DNA from: Desulfobacca acetoxidans DSM 11109
GTDB lineage: Bacteria; Desulfobacterota; Desulfobaccia; Desulfobaccales; Desulfobaccaceae
DNA: 64,000 nt
Direction of reading: 5' to 3'
NCBI RefSeq assembly: GCF_000195295.1
Contig: NC_015388.1
Location: forward strand, 1,364,001 to 1,428,000
The notes under the pieces are model-generated. The model saw nothing but the letters and a program-made list of their open reading frames with translations. It was not told where the DNA came from and ran no database searches. Positions 35,213 to 43,798 of the stretch are shown in pieces. Made by a program: the position numbers and the translations under genes. Every line of letters begins with the position of its first letter. Within the stretch, counting starts at the first letter, position 1.

Positions 35213-36688
35213 ATGACCGGTTGGCTCTTGCCATTTTCATTAAATATTCGGCAGAAAGTAATAGTTGGTTTAGTGGTTAGTATTATGGCAGTGGTGGCCA
35301 TTGCGGCAATTTCATATTATTATCTGCATCAGATCGAACTGAAACAACATGTGGTGGAGATTGCCGATGACTTAAGTAATACAACGTTAGAGATCCGGAG
35401 GTATGAAAAGAATTATCTCCTCTATGGCTCTTCAGCCGATCTTAGAGAGAATCTGCAATATCTGCAAGCGGCTCAGAGGGTTCTGGATAACCTGGTTTTC
35501 GAGGGGCAGAAATTAAAGCTGTTGCCGCAGTTTGATCTCATGAAGAAAGCCCTGGGGGCCTATAAAGAGACTGTGGACAAAATAGCGTCCCTATCAGAAG
35601 TTATGGATCAGGCTGATAGAAAGAAGCGAGAGGCCCTGGAAGAAAAATTGCGGGAACATGGTAAGATCCTCGTGGAGCTATCGTCCCAGGTTGTGGTCTA
35701 CGAACGGCAGCGCATCTTGGAGATTTTGCGCACATTGAAGACGCAGCTCCTCTATTCTCTATCAATTTTTCTGGTATTCGGAGTTTTTTTGACCTTCATT
35801 GTCAGCCGCAAGGTTATTAAACCCTTGGAGGTTATTGAGAAGACCACCCTCCGCATTGCCCAGGGGAATTTCCGCCCCTTACCGGTATTGAATACCCGTG
35901 ACGAAACGCAACAGGTGGTGACGGCTTTTAACCGTATGATTGCTGAATTGGAAAAACGGCAGAACCAATTGGTGCAGATTAAAAAGATGTCTTCCTTGGG
36001 GGTTTTGACGGCAGGCATCGCCCATCAATTAAATAACCCCTTGAATAATATTTCCACTTCTTGCCAGATTGTCCTCGAAGAATTGGATATCTGCAATCAT
36101 GAATTTATGCACAAGATGCTGACCAATGTGATACAGGAAGTCCACCGGGCGCGTGATATTGTCAAAGGTCTGCTTGAATTTTCCCGGGTGCGGGATTTTT
36201 CCCTGAATCCGACGGTTTTAAGGGACGTCATTGCCCGAGCGGTACGTCTGGTGGCAAGTCAGGCGCCGCCGGGCGTAGAAATAATCCAACAGGTGCCGGA
36301 TGACTTGATTCTCGATCTAGACGTGCAACGCATGCAGGAGGTGTTTATCAATCTGTTGCTCAATGCCACCCAAGCTATCGAGGAACTGCCCGGGCAGATC
36401 AAGATTGCGGCTTGGGCAGATGAAGCCAGACAACAGGCGATGATTACGGTAGAAGATACCGGGGTTGGCATTCCACCAGAGGCTTTGGATAAGATTTTTG
36501 ACCCATTCTTCACCACTAAAGAAGTAGGTCTCGGTACCGGTTTGGGTTTATCGATTGCGTACGGGATTGTGGAAAAACATCGGGGCACCATCACCGTGGA
36601 AAGTAAACCGGGGGAAGGAACGCGTTTTACTATCAGCCTGCCCCTGCCACCGAAGTCTAAACCCGAACCGGAGGTTTTAGCGGCATGA
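35213..36688 (+). CDS. membrane sensor histidine kinase (HAMP, HisKA, HATPase)
   Basis: A 491-residue kinase: helix 1 at about 15-37, a helical periplasmic sensor (about 40-175), helix 2 at about 180-198, a HAMP segment (199-250), then the dimerisation/phospho-transfer domain with His271 (AGIAHQLNNPLNN). The ATP-binding domain has MQEVFINLLLNATQAIEE (N box), VEDTGVGIPPE (G1), IFDPFFTTK (F) and GTGLGLSIAYGIVEKH (G2). The NPLNN H-box places it among NtrB-type kinases that pair with sigma-54 activators. It overlaps the next gene by 4 bases, so they form a dedicated two-component system. The stimulus is unknown. Confidence 0.92.
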   Translation: MTGWLLPFSLNIRQKVIVGLVVSIMAVVAIAAISYYYLHQIELKQHVVEIADDLSNTTLEIRRYEKNYLLYGSSADLRENLQYLQAAQRVLDNLVFEGQKLKLLPQFDLMKKALGAYKETVDKIASLSEVMDQADRKKREALEEKLREHGKILVELSSQVVVYERQRILEILRTLKTQLLYSLSIFLVFGVFLTFIVSRKVIKPLEVIEKTTLRIAQGNFRPLPVLNTRDETQQVVTAFNRMIAELEKRQNQLVQIKKMSSLGVLTAGIAHQLNNPLNNISTSCQIVLEELDICNHEFMHKMLTNVIQEVHRARDIVKGLLEFSRVRDFSLNPTVLRDVIARAVRLVASQAPPGVEIIQQVPDDLILDLDVQRMQEVFINLLLNATQAIEELPGQIKIAAWADEARQQAMITVEDTGVGIPPEALDKIFDPFFTTKEVGLGTGLGLSIAYGIVEKHRGTITVESKPGEGTRFTISLPLPPKSKPEPEVLAA

Positions 36689-38034
36689 ACCCAGCCCGCA
36701 TCCTGATCGTCGAAGATGAAACCATCAGTCGGGAAAACCTGCAACACGTCCTGGAGAAGGAGGGGTATGAGACCGTCGCGGTAGAGAACGGCTCCTTGGC
36801 TTATGAAGAGCTGGCCCAGGGCGAGTTTGACCTGGTTCTGACGGATTTGCGTATGCAGCAGATTGACGGTTTACAGGTGCTGGCCAGAGCCAAAGAACTC
36901 CAACCTGATATCGAAGTGATTGTAATTACCGGTTACGCCACAGTGACTTCGGCGGTGGAGGCCATGCAGAAAGGGGCCTACCACTATCTGGCCAAACCTT
37001 ATAAAATCGAAGAAGTTCGCATTCTCGTGCGAAAGGCCCTCGAAAAGAGATGGCTCAGACAGGAAGTAAGCCAACTGAAGCGCCAGGTGCAGCAGGGTTT
37101 TCCCTGGTTGGTCGGCAAGAGTACCAAGATGTTGGCCCTGGAGGAAACCATCCGCCAGATTGCGCCTACGGACTGTACTGTCCTGATCCAGGGAGAGACC
37201 GGCACCGGCAAGGAACTGGTGGCTAAAGCCGTTCACCATCTCAGCAATCGGGCTGAAAAACGGTTTTTGGCTATCAACTGCGGCTCTTTTACCGCCGAAC
37301 TATTAGCCAATGAACTCTTCGGCCATGAACGGGAGGCCTTTACCGGCGCCCGCGGGATTAAACGGGGTCTGCTGGAAGCCGCCAACGGCGGCACGCTCTT
37401 TCTTGATGAGATCGGGGATATGCCGCCCGTGATGCAGGTCAAGTTACTGCGAGTTTTGCAAGAGAAGACCTTCCTGCGGGTTGGAGGAACCGAAGAGCTG
37501 CCGGTAGATGTGCGGATTATTGCCGCCAGCAATAAAGATCTGAAACAAGAGGTGGATCTGGGAACTTTTCGGCAGGACCTCTTCTTCCGTCTGAATGTCA
37601 TTACCCTTTACGTTCCACCGCTGGTAGAGCGCCGGGATGATATCCCGCTATTGTGTCAACATTTCCTCACGAAGTTTGCCGAAAGCCAGAAAAAACGTGT
37701 GGAAGGTATCTCGCCTGAAGTTATGACCATTCTCATGAACTACGAATATCCCGGCAACGTTCGGGAATTAGAAAATATTATCGAGCGGGCGGTAACCCTG
37801 TCAACCGGACCGATTATTGAAATCGGCCACCTCTCCCCCGATCTTCAGAAACACCAATATCACGTCCAGCGGCATCGGAAAAAGGAGTTTCATACCCTGG
37901 AAGAGAATGAAAGGGACTATATTGAATGGGTGTTGGCCCAGGTAGAGGGCAATAAGACTAAGGCAGCGGAAATATTAGGAATTGACCGCGTCTCACTCTG
38001 GCGCAAGCTAAAACGGTTTGATCTGGAACCTTAA
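36685..38034 (+). CDS. NtrC-type sigma-54-dependent response regulator
   Basis: A 449-residue activator: receiver (1-120, Asp54 in LTDLRM), AAA+ domain (about 140-370) and Fis-type helix-turn-helix (about 410-445, KTKAAEILGIDRVSLWRKL). Walker A is GETGTGKE (170-177); the Walker B-type motif is LFLDEIGD. The sigma-54-contacting loop reads EAFTGA (217-222) instead of GAFTGA. The receiver is very similar in sequence to the one inside the neighbouring Lon-like protein. It activates transcription from sigma-54 promoters after phosphorylation by the upstream kinase; one candidate target lies at 40402-40597. Confidence 0.93.
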   Translation: MNPARILIVEDETISRENLQHVLEKEGYETVAVENGSLAYEELAQGEFDLVLTDLRMQQIDGLQVLARAKELQPDIEVIVITGYATVTSAVEAMQKGAYHYLAKPYKIEEVRILVRKALEKRWLRQEVSQLKRQVQQGFPWLVGKSTKMLALEETIRQIAPTDCTVLIQGETGTGKELVAKAVHHLSNRAEKRFLAINCGSFTAELLANELFGHEREAFTGARGIKRGLLEAANGGTLFLDEIGDMPPVMQVKLLRVLQEKTFLRVGGTEELPVDVRIIAASNKDLKQEVDLGTFRQDLFFRLNVITLYVPPLVERRDDIPLLCQHFLTKFAESQKKRVEGISPEVMTILMNYEYPGNVRELENIIERAVTLSTGPIIEIGHLSPDLQKHQYHVQRHRKKEFHTLEENERDYIEWVLAQVEGNKTKAAEILGIDRVSLWRKLKRFDLEP

Positions 38035-38106
38035 ATCCTCGGCCTTATTTGGGTACGCCGCGACGATAAGGCTGCAGCAAATAGACCAGTTTCAAACCGG
38101 TTGACC

Positions 38107-40119
38107 TTATGGGGCGGGGAGCAGAACTACATCTACTAATGGATCGATCTCTTCTGCCAATACAATTTCCAGCTCCTTTTTGACATCTTCCTCCAGGTTT
38201 TGAATATCGACTTCGTTAGGTTTGGGAAACACCACCGTACGCACCCCGGCCCGGCTGGCGGCCAATATCTTTTCCCTGACCCCGCTGACCGGGAGGATGC
38301 GGCCGCTCAAGGTTATCTCTCCGGTGAGAGCCACCGTCCGACGGGCTGGCCGGCCCGTTAGAAGTGAGATCAGGGCCAGAGCGATGGTTACCCCCGCCGA
38401 GGGTCCGTCTTTCGGAATGGCGCCGGACGGGAAATGAATGTGAATATCGCTGCCGGCGAAAAAGTCGGGGTCGACCCCGAGGTTGGTGGCGTTGCTACGA
38501 ACGTAGCTTAAGGCGGTTTGCGCCGACTCCTGCATGACGTTTCCCAGGGATCCGGTCAAGATAAGCTGTTTGTTGCCCTTCATACCGGTTGCTTCCACAA
38601 AGATAATTTCGCCGCCAAATTCTGTCCAGACCAGGCCGGTGGTGACGCCTACGCGGTTTTCCGCCTCCGCCACTTCATGGGTGTATTTTCTGGGACCCAG
38701 TAAAGTTTCTACCAGTTCAGCATCCACGACCAGCTCGCCGGGTGTAGTTTTACTCTGGAGACAGACCCGAGCCAGCTTGCGGCAGACATTGGCGATCTCC
38801 CTCTCCAGATTCCTTAGACCCGCTTCCCGGGTATAATCGGAGATGATCCTAACAATGGCCTCATCAGTGAAAACCGGCGCCATAGCGGTCAGGCCGGAGT
38901 CCCGCAAGGTTTGGGGAATGATAAAATCGCGGGCAATGTGGAGTTTTTCGTTCTCTGTATAACCTGAAAAGTTAATCACCTCGAGGCGGTCCAGCAGGGG
39001 GCCAGGAAGGTTTTCCACTACATTGGCGGTAGTGATGAACATGACACTCGATAGATCGAAGGGGACGTCTACGTAATGATCAACAAAGTGGCTGTTCTGC
39101 TGGGGATCGAGAATCTCCAGCAACACCGAGGCCGGGTCGCCGCGAAAATCCTGGCCGATCTTGTCTATCTCATCGAGCATGAAGACTGGATTTTTAACCC
39201 CCAGGCGGCGAATCTCATTAATGATGCGGCCAGGCATGGCCCCTACATATGTCCGCCGATGCCCCCGCAATTCCGCCTCATCCCGCAGGCCGGCTAGAGA
39301 CATGCGCACGAATTTGCGCTCCAAGGCTTCTGCTATGGCCTGTCCGATGGAAGTCTTGCCGGTACCCGGCGGCCCGGCAAAACAGAGAATAGGTCCCCGC
39401 GTCAGTTGAAAATGCCGCTTGCGGTCTACGAGTTCCCTTACCGTCTGACGCAGTTCCTCCAACTTGATCGGTTTGGAGAGATAGTGGGCAGCCCCTTTCT
39501 TCAGGGCATCCACCGCTGTGCTTACCGTGGCGAACCCTGTGACCATGATTACTTCGGAATGAGGCGAAACCCTTTTGACATTTTCCAACAACTGCAGGCC
39601 ATCCATCTGATCCATCTTCAGGTCCGTGACAATAACGTCAAAGTTCTGAGCCTTCACCTTCTCTAAAGCTTCGGCGCCATTGGCCGCCGTACTGACTTGA
39701 TGCCCTTCTTTACGCAAGATATACTCAAGGTTGGTTCGGGCTATCTCCTCATCATCCACTACCAGGAGGTTGGAACTCTGCAGGCTGCAGAGGGTGCGCA
39801 CTGCCAGGTATTCCAGGATGCGCTCTTTGATGTGCCCCAGGCCGTAATGCTTGAAGGCGAGAACTCGCTCAGCCCGCCGGAGATCCAGATTATCCTCGGT
39901 GAAGCTGTTCCAGGGAAGAGAAATGAGATAATCCAGGTAGTTGAGACCGATGGAATACTCCGCCACGGAGGGATCGGTCTTCTCTACCCGCTCCAGCTCC
40001 TTTAAGGCTATTGCAGCCACCGACTCCGGCAGATTGGCTTTTTGAATAGCCGCTCGGACGTCACTCAACTCCTGAGCCGAGCGGGGTCGATCCTCGTCAG
40101 ACCTGCGAAAGAAGATCAT
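38107..40119 (-). CDS. Lon-like ATP-dependent protease with an inserted receiver domain
   Basis: A 670-residue AAA+ protease with unusual layout. Residues about 15-110 match the helical neck of LonA (NYLDYLISLPWN, GHIKERILEYLAVRTL); the N-terminal substrate domain is missing. A complete receiver follows (about 115-235: Asp122/123, phospho-acceptor Asp166, Thr194, Lys216), inserted where LonA passes directly into GPILCFAGPPGTGKTS (Walker A 249-256, Asp316/Glu317). The C-terminal protease has the Ser574-Lys617 dyad (DGPSAGVT; GVREKILAA). The ATG at 40119 with AAGGAAAGG upstream is chosen over a TTG at 40152. All key residues of both modules are intact. It is convergent with the kinase/activator pair. 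Confidence 0.92.
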   Translation of the reverse strand: MIFFRRSDEDRPRSAQELSDVRAAIQKANLPESVAAIALKELERVEKTDPSVAEYSIGLNYLDYLISLPWNSFTEDNLDLRRAERVLAFKHYGLGHIKERILEYLAVRTLCSLQSSNLLVVDDEEIARTNLEYILRKEGHQVSTAANGAEALEKVKAQNFDVIVTDLKMDQMDGLQLLENVKRVSPHSEVIMVTGFATVSTAVDALKKGAAHYLSKPIKLEELRQTVRELVDRKRHFQLTRGPILCFAGPPGTGKTSIGQAIAEALERKFVRMSLAGLRDEAELRGHRRTYVGAMPGRIINEIRRLGVKNPVFMLDEIDKIGQDFRGDPASVLLEILDPQQNSHFVDHYVDVPFDLSSVMFITTANVVENLPGPLLDRLEVINFSGYTENEKLHIARDFIIPQTLRDSGLTAMAPVFTDEAIVRIISDYTREAGLRNLEREIANVCRKLARVCLQSKTTPGELVVDAELVETLLGPRKYTHEVAEAENRVGVTTGLVWTEFGGEIIFVEATGMKGNKQLILTGSLGNVMQESAQTALSYVRSNATNLGVDPDFFAGSDIHIHFPSGAIPKDGPSAGVTIALALISLLTGRPARRTVALTGEITLSGRILPVSGVREKILAASRAGVRTVVFPKPNEVDIQNLEEDVKKELEIVLAEEIDPLVDVVLLPAP

Positions 40120-40401
40120 CGGTTTGGCCTTTCCTTTTCTTCTGGGTCCCAAGACCTAATTAACCCTGATTATAAAAGTATTTTCAGCTCGGAGCAAGTG
40201 TCAATAGCACAGGCTGAAATTTCTTGTCGGCAGGAATTTTAGGGCCAACATACCATTTCCCCTAAGGCTGCTGCTGAACTCATTTCCCCCGCTTCGGTCA
40301 TTTGGAGCGTAGTAAGGAATCTTAGGGCTCTGGGAGGTTAAGGTCATTCACTGTGTTCCGGTCGATAATAATGGCTATTTGGCAAGACGGTCCACTAATT
40401 G

Positions 40402-40502
40402 TTGCAATTTGCAATGGAAGTTAACTTCTGGTGTTGCTTTGATTAACTGTTTGTTTAAACAGGGTTATTTAGCTTGTAACTAAGTTGCGTTGCAGATTGC
40501 AA
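40402..40502 (+). promoter_or_regulatory. twin palindromes TTGCA-N3-TGCAA (activator-site candidates)
   Basis: Two copies of the same inverted repeat, at 40402-40414 (spacer ATT) and 40490-40502 (spacer GAT), centres 88 bases apart, about 110 and 200 bases upstream of a possible sigma-54 promoter. This placement is typical of enhancer sites for NtrC-type activators. An unrelated CTGTTT/AAACAG hairpin lies between them (about 40447-40462). Confidence 0.4.
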
Positions 40503-40582
40503 CTAGGGCTGTCAGGGAGACACTATCTTGCGATATATTAATTATGTAGTTATATTATAGAGATATCGTATATAGAATGGAC

Positions 40583-40597
40583 TGGCATGACATTTGA
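40583..40597 (+). promoter_or_regulatory. weak sigma-54-type promoter candidate
   Basis: TGGCAT-N5-TTGA matches the -24 element (TGGCAC) well but has GA instead of GC in the -12 element. It lies 75 bases before the USP/membrane-protein gene. It is offered only because of the twin palindromes upstream and the sigma-54 activator nearby. Confidence 0.25.
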
Positions 40598-40671
40598 ATA
40601 TAAACAAAGTAAGAATTGGCGGACATATGGAGAAGTAGGGTGACGCTAACCATATTAGAAGGGTTCAAACC

Positions 40672-41505
40672 ATGAGGCGTCGTATAGATCAACCACAGAA
40701 ACGGGATAAGAACAGGGTGAACCGAGAGTCCGGCATTCAAAGTAGTCGGATGGCCACCGCAACGGCGGTTATCTCTCCTCACAGTCGGAAGATTCTCTTG
40801 GTCAGTGACGGGGAGAAGTTTGATCGGGCGGCTACGGAGTATGCCCTCAATGTCGCCCAACGGTTGAACAATGACATCATTGCCATGAATGTCTGTCCCT
40901 CTTTAGCGCCCCTAAAAAACCGTTTTTCCCCTTTTCGCCTGTCTCGCCAGGAGCTCTTTAAGCGTCGGGCGGCCAGCGGCTTTACCGATCTGCAGCGCCA
41001 GGCGGCTGCCAAAGGCGTGCAGTGTTGGCACCTAATAAATTTCGGGGAGCTCAATCAGGCGGTAGAGGAATTAAACCAGGAAGTAAAAAGAATCGAGTTT
41101 GTCATCACCGGAGCAGAAACCGGGGATGAAAAAGGTACTGAAGCAGTAACCCTGCCAATGTTTTTAATTACCGGGAAAAAAGGAGATATGGTCATGGCGA
41201 AGCAGAATGCAAGCAGAAGGAAAAACCTGATCCAGGTAGTCGGTTTCGGCGCCCTTTCGGCGGTTATGTATGCCGCAGTTTTCTTGAATACGGATACGGT
41301 GATGAAATATTTTACCCGGGGGGCCTGGTATGCGGCATTGCCGATCATTACGGTCTTTGCGGTTTCTTTTGTTCACGGCGCCTTCGCCAACTACTTCTGG
41401 TCGGCCTTAGGTATTGAGGCGCCCAAACAGACGGTCCAGCCGACGGCTGCCAAGCGGCCTGTGGCGAGGAAACGCCCCCGGCCGGAGCTGCGCCTGAACG
41501 CTTAA
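40672..41505 (+). CDS. USP-like domain joined to a two-helix membrane protein
   Basis: A 277-residue protein: a basic N-terminus, a universal-stress-protein-like alpha/beta domain (about 38-168, beginning KILLVSDGEKFDRAATEYAL), and a C-terminal part with two hydrophobic helices (about 185-205 and 215-235: RGAWYAALPIITVFAVSFVHG) and a Lys/Arg/Pro-rich tail. The C-terminal part is found as a separate small protein next to TSUP exporters in related organisms, from memory. Here an in-frame ATG at 41194 sits 8 bases after a perfect AAAGGAG, so a separate 103-residue membrane protein may be made from the same frame. It heads a cluster with a TSUP exporter and a tandem USP. Confidence 0.75.
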   Translation: MRRRIDQPQKRDKNRVNRESGIQSSRMATATAVISPHSRKILLVSDGEKFDRAATEYALNVAQRLNNDIIAMNVCPSLAPLKNRFSPFRLSRQELFKRRAASGFTDLQRQAAAKGVQCWHLINFGELNQAVEELNQEVKRIEFVITGAETGDEKGTEAVTLPMFLITGKKGDMVMAKQNASRRKNLIQVVGFGALSAVMYAAVFLNTDTVMKYFTRGAWYAALPIITVFAVSFVHGAFANYFWSALGIEAPKQTVQPTAAKRPVARKRPRPELRLNA

Positions 41506-41537
41506 TCCTGCAGAAACATTATTCGTCATCGAATCGT

Positions 41538-41560
41538 AGGAGCGGGGTTACCCCGCTCCT
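41538..41560. repeat. GC-rich hairpin mini-repeat
   Basis: Perfect 10-bp stem AGGAGCGGGG/CCCCGCTCCT with a TTA loop, preceded by GT. It resembles the GTAGGGGC-type mini-repeats at 11749 and 45938. No T-tract follows, so it is not a terminator. Confidence 0.55.
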
Positions 41561-41652
41561 CCACAGGTCCCTGAGAAGGGCTGGCATTAGCGTGGAGTGT
41601 ATCACCCTTATCATATTCCCTGTTACAGCGGATCACTTTAAAGGAGGCGACA

Positions 41653-42720
41653 GTGGAAGGAGAAGTTATTAATTTCATCGATCTTAATGTGCTCAACATC
41701 AGTTTCTTGTTTATTGTTGGCTTTATTGGCGGTCTGGTAAGCGGTTTTATCGGCTCCGGCGGGGCTTTTGTCCTGACGCCCGGCATGATGAGCCTGGGGG
41801 TCGCCGGGCCGGTAGCGGTAGCCAGCAACATGTGCCATAAATTCCCCAAGGCCATGGTAGGCGCCTATAAACGCTGGAAGTATGGCCAGGTAGATATCAA
41901 AATGGGATTGATCATGGCCTCTTCGGCGTCCGTGGGGGTATATCTGGGTATCAAGGTTCAGGAAATGATTCTGGCGGCCTGGGGGCAGGCCGGCTCCAAC
42001 CTGTACGTGAGCATTTCGTTTGTCGTCGTGCTCATTGTGGTAGGCGGGTATGTCTTCTGGGATGCCATGAAGAGTGATAGGTCGGAGAAGACCGAGTTGA
42101 CGGTAACGCTGGCGCAAAAGCTCCAGAAAATTAACCTACCTCCCATGATCTACTTTAAAACCGCTGATGTAAATATCTCGTTATGGTTTGTGCTGCCCGT
42201 GGGTTTTGCCACCGGCGTGCTGGCTGCCACTATTGCCGTGGGGGGATTTATCGGCGTGCCCGGTATGATCTATGTGATCGGCGCCTCCTCTCTGATCTCT
42301 TCGGCTACCGAGCTGGTGGTTGCCTTTATCATGGGTTTCGGCGGAACTGTTAAGTGGGCGATTATGGGCATGGTGGATATCCGCCTGACCCTGATTATTC
42401 TGGCCGGCTCTCTTTTAGGAGTGCAGTTGGGCGCCATCGGCACTACCTATGTCAAAGAGCACATGATCAAAATCGTCATGGGAACAATTATGCTCATCGT
42501 GGCGGTAAGTCGTGGTCTGGCCATTCCCAAGTATCTCAAGCAACTCGGAGTGCTAAACTGGGATGACGGTCTCCTCACGATATTAAACTCGGCCAGCTTT
42601 ATCTCTATGTGCATTGCTCTGCTCACCGGTGCAGTGATCATCATCGGGGCGATGGTAAAGGCCAAAAGGGCAGAGAGGCTGCATCTTACCGTAGGTAGCG
42701 AAAATTATGGCAAAATATAA
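41653..42720 (+). CDS. TauE/SafE-type (TSUP) anion exporter
   Basis: A 355-residue polytopic membrane protein, second TSUP member in the window. The half-repeats are GFIGGLVSGFIGSGGAFVLT (N-terminal) and a degenerate GFATGVLAATIAVGGFIGVP (C-terminal), with VASNMCHKFPKAMVGAYKRW following the first. The GTG start has AGGAGG in front. It overlaps the downstream tandem USP gene by 14 bases, and a USP-like/membrane gene precedes it, so the three form a transport module. Export of sulfite or another small sulfur anion is the usual family role; the substrate is unproven. Confidence 0.87.
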   Translation: MEGEVINFIDLNVLNISFLFIVGFIGGLVSGFIGSGGAFVLTPGMMSLGVAGPVAVASNMCHKFPKAMVGAYKRWKYGQVDIKMGLIMASSASVGVYLGIKVQEMILAAWGQAGSNLYVSISFVVVLIVVGGYVFWDAMKSDRSEKTELTVTLAQKLQKINLPPMIYFKTADVNISLWFVLPVGFATGVLAATIAVGGFIGVPGMIYVIGASSLISSATELVVAFIMGFGGTVKWAIMGMVDIRLTLIILAGSLLGVQLGAIGTTYVKEHMIKIVMGTIMLIVAVSRGLAIPKYLKQLGVLNWDDGLLTILNSASFISMCIALLTGAVIIIGAMVKAKRAERLHLTVGSENYGKI

Positions 42721-43549
42721 GAAAATACTGGTGCCGGTTGATGGGGCTGCATCAAGTCTGCACGCCTTGCAGGAAACCTTCAAACTGACCCAAAACGGTA
42801 TCTCGGTTATTTCGGTTGTGCCGCCCTATCATGGTGACCTGCGGTTTGCCGGGGTGGGTGAGATAGAGAAGCTCATGCGAGCCCCGTGTGACCAAGCCGC
42901 GTCCCTGGCCCTGGACCTGGCCGCCGAGGCGGGGGTAGAAATATCGGTAGCCTGTCCGGTGGGCGAGCCTCATGAGGTAATTGCCGACATCGCTGCCAGT
43001 GAAGACTTTGACCTGGTTGTTATGGGTTTACGCGAAGACCAGGGAATTATACGATTCTTTATGAGTGGCCCCACGGCCAAGGTTATCGGCTACAGCACAA
43101 AGGATGTGCTGGTTATTCCGGAACATGCGAGCCTGAACTGGAAAAAGATCTTGCTGGCCGTGGATGGTTCGGAAGCCAGCGTCAAGATCGTAGATCGCGC
43201 CCTGGACCTGGCGAAGTCATATAACAGCGAATTGCTGATCCTCTCAGCCCTGGACCTGCCATTTCAACTGTATGGCGACGTCAACCTCAAAGATAATCTA
43301 ATGCGGGGCGTCAAAGGCTACCTTTCCGAAGTCAAGACCGAGGCCGAGGCCATGGGCATCGCCACCCGCGAATTCCTGCGGGTAAGCAAGGCCCCAAAAG
43401 CCATTGTGGACCTTGGCCGGGAAGAGCAGGTTAATCTTATAATCATGGGTTCCCACGGCCGGACGGGCCTCAAGCGCCTCTTCATGGGAAGCGTTACCGA
43501 GCAGGTGATGACCCAGGCGCCCTGTCCGCTGCTCATCGTCAAGACCTAA
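42707..43549 (+). CDS. tandem universal stress protein
   Basis: A 280-residue cytoplasmic protein with two USP domains (about 3-140 and 143-280). The second has the complete nucleotide-binding signature GSHGRTGLKRLFMGSVTEQV and ends CPLLIVKT; the first lacks it (MGLREDQGIIRFFMSGPTAK). One ATP-binding and one regulatory half is common in tandem USPs. Its start lies inside the TSUP gene, implying translational coupling and a role in controlling the exporter. Confidence 0.88.
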   Translation: MAKYKKILVPVDGAASSLHALQETFKLTQNGISVISVVPPYHGDLRFAGVGEIEKLMRAPCDQAASLALDLAAEAGVEISVACPVGEPHEVIADIAASEDFDLVVMGLREDQGIIRFFMSGPTAKVIGYSTKDVLVIPEHASLNWKKILLAVDGSEASVKIVDRALDLAKSYNSELLILSALDLPFQLYGDVNLKDNLMRGVKGYLSEVKTEAEAMGIATREFLRVSKAPKAIVDLGREEQVNLIIMGSHGRTGLKRLFMGSVTEQVMTQAPCPLLIVKT

Positions 43550-43561
43550 ACCTCATTGTCG

Positions 43562-43669
43562 TTATATGAAAACAGTGGGCGGTGAGCGGTGGGCAGTGGG
43601 CCGAAAAGGCATTATTGTGAGCAGCCGCCACGGTTCTGTTTTCATGCTTCGTTGTGTTCCTTAGAACCT
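43562..43669. repeat. dispersed copy of the 114-bp repeat (family R1)
   Basis: Same order of parts as 13373-13614: arms ATGAAAACAG (43566-43575) and CTGTTTTCAT (43636-43645), a GTGGGC/GTGAGC-rich segment, CATTATTGTGAGCAGCCGCC, the GCTTCGTTGTGTTC tail and a GTTC-N4-GAAC hairpin. Compared with the tandem copies, both arms have changed at the paired position, so the stem is preserved. Confidence 0.8.
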
Positions 43670-43708
43670 ATTGCTATAGGGGCGAATCCTGTGTTCTGCT
43701 AAAGATGT

Positions 43709-43738
43709 GGGCGAACACAAGGTTCGCCCTGCTTTTTT
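43709..43738 (+). terminator. intrinsic terminator of the TSUP/USP cluster
   Basis: 8-bp perfect stem GGGCGAAC/GTTCGCCC, 5-base loop, then TGC and six Ts. It lies beyond the R1 repeat that follows the tandem USP gene. Confidence 0.75.
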
Positions 43739-43798
43739 AATTGGGGATTGGTATAAGTTGTTCTCCAATTGGAAACCCGGAGATTGGGATCGAATAGG

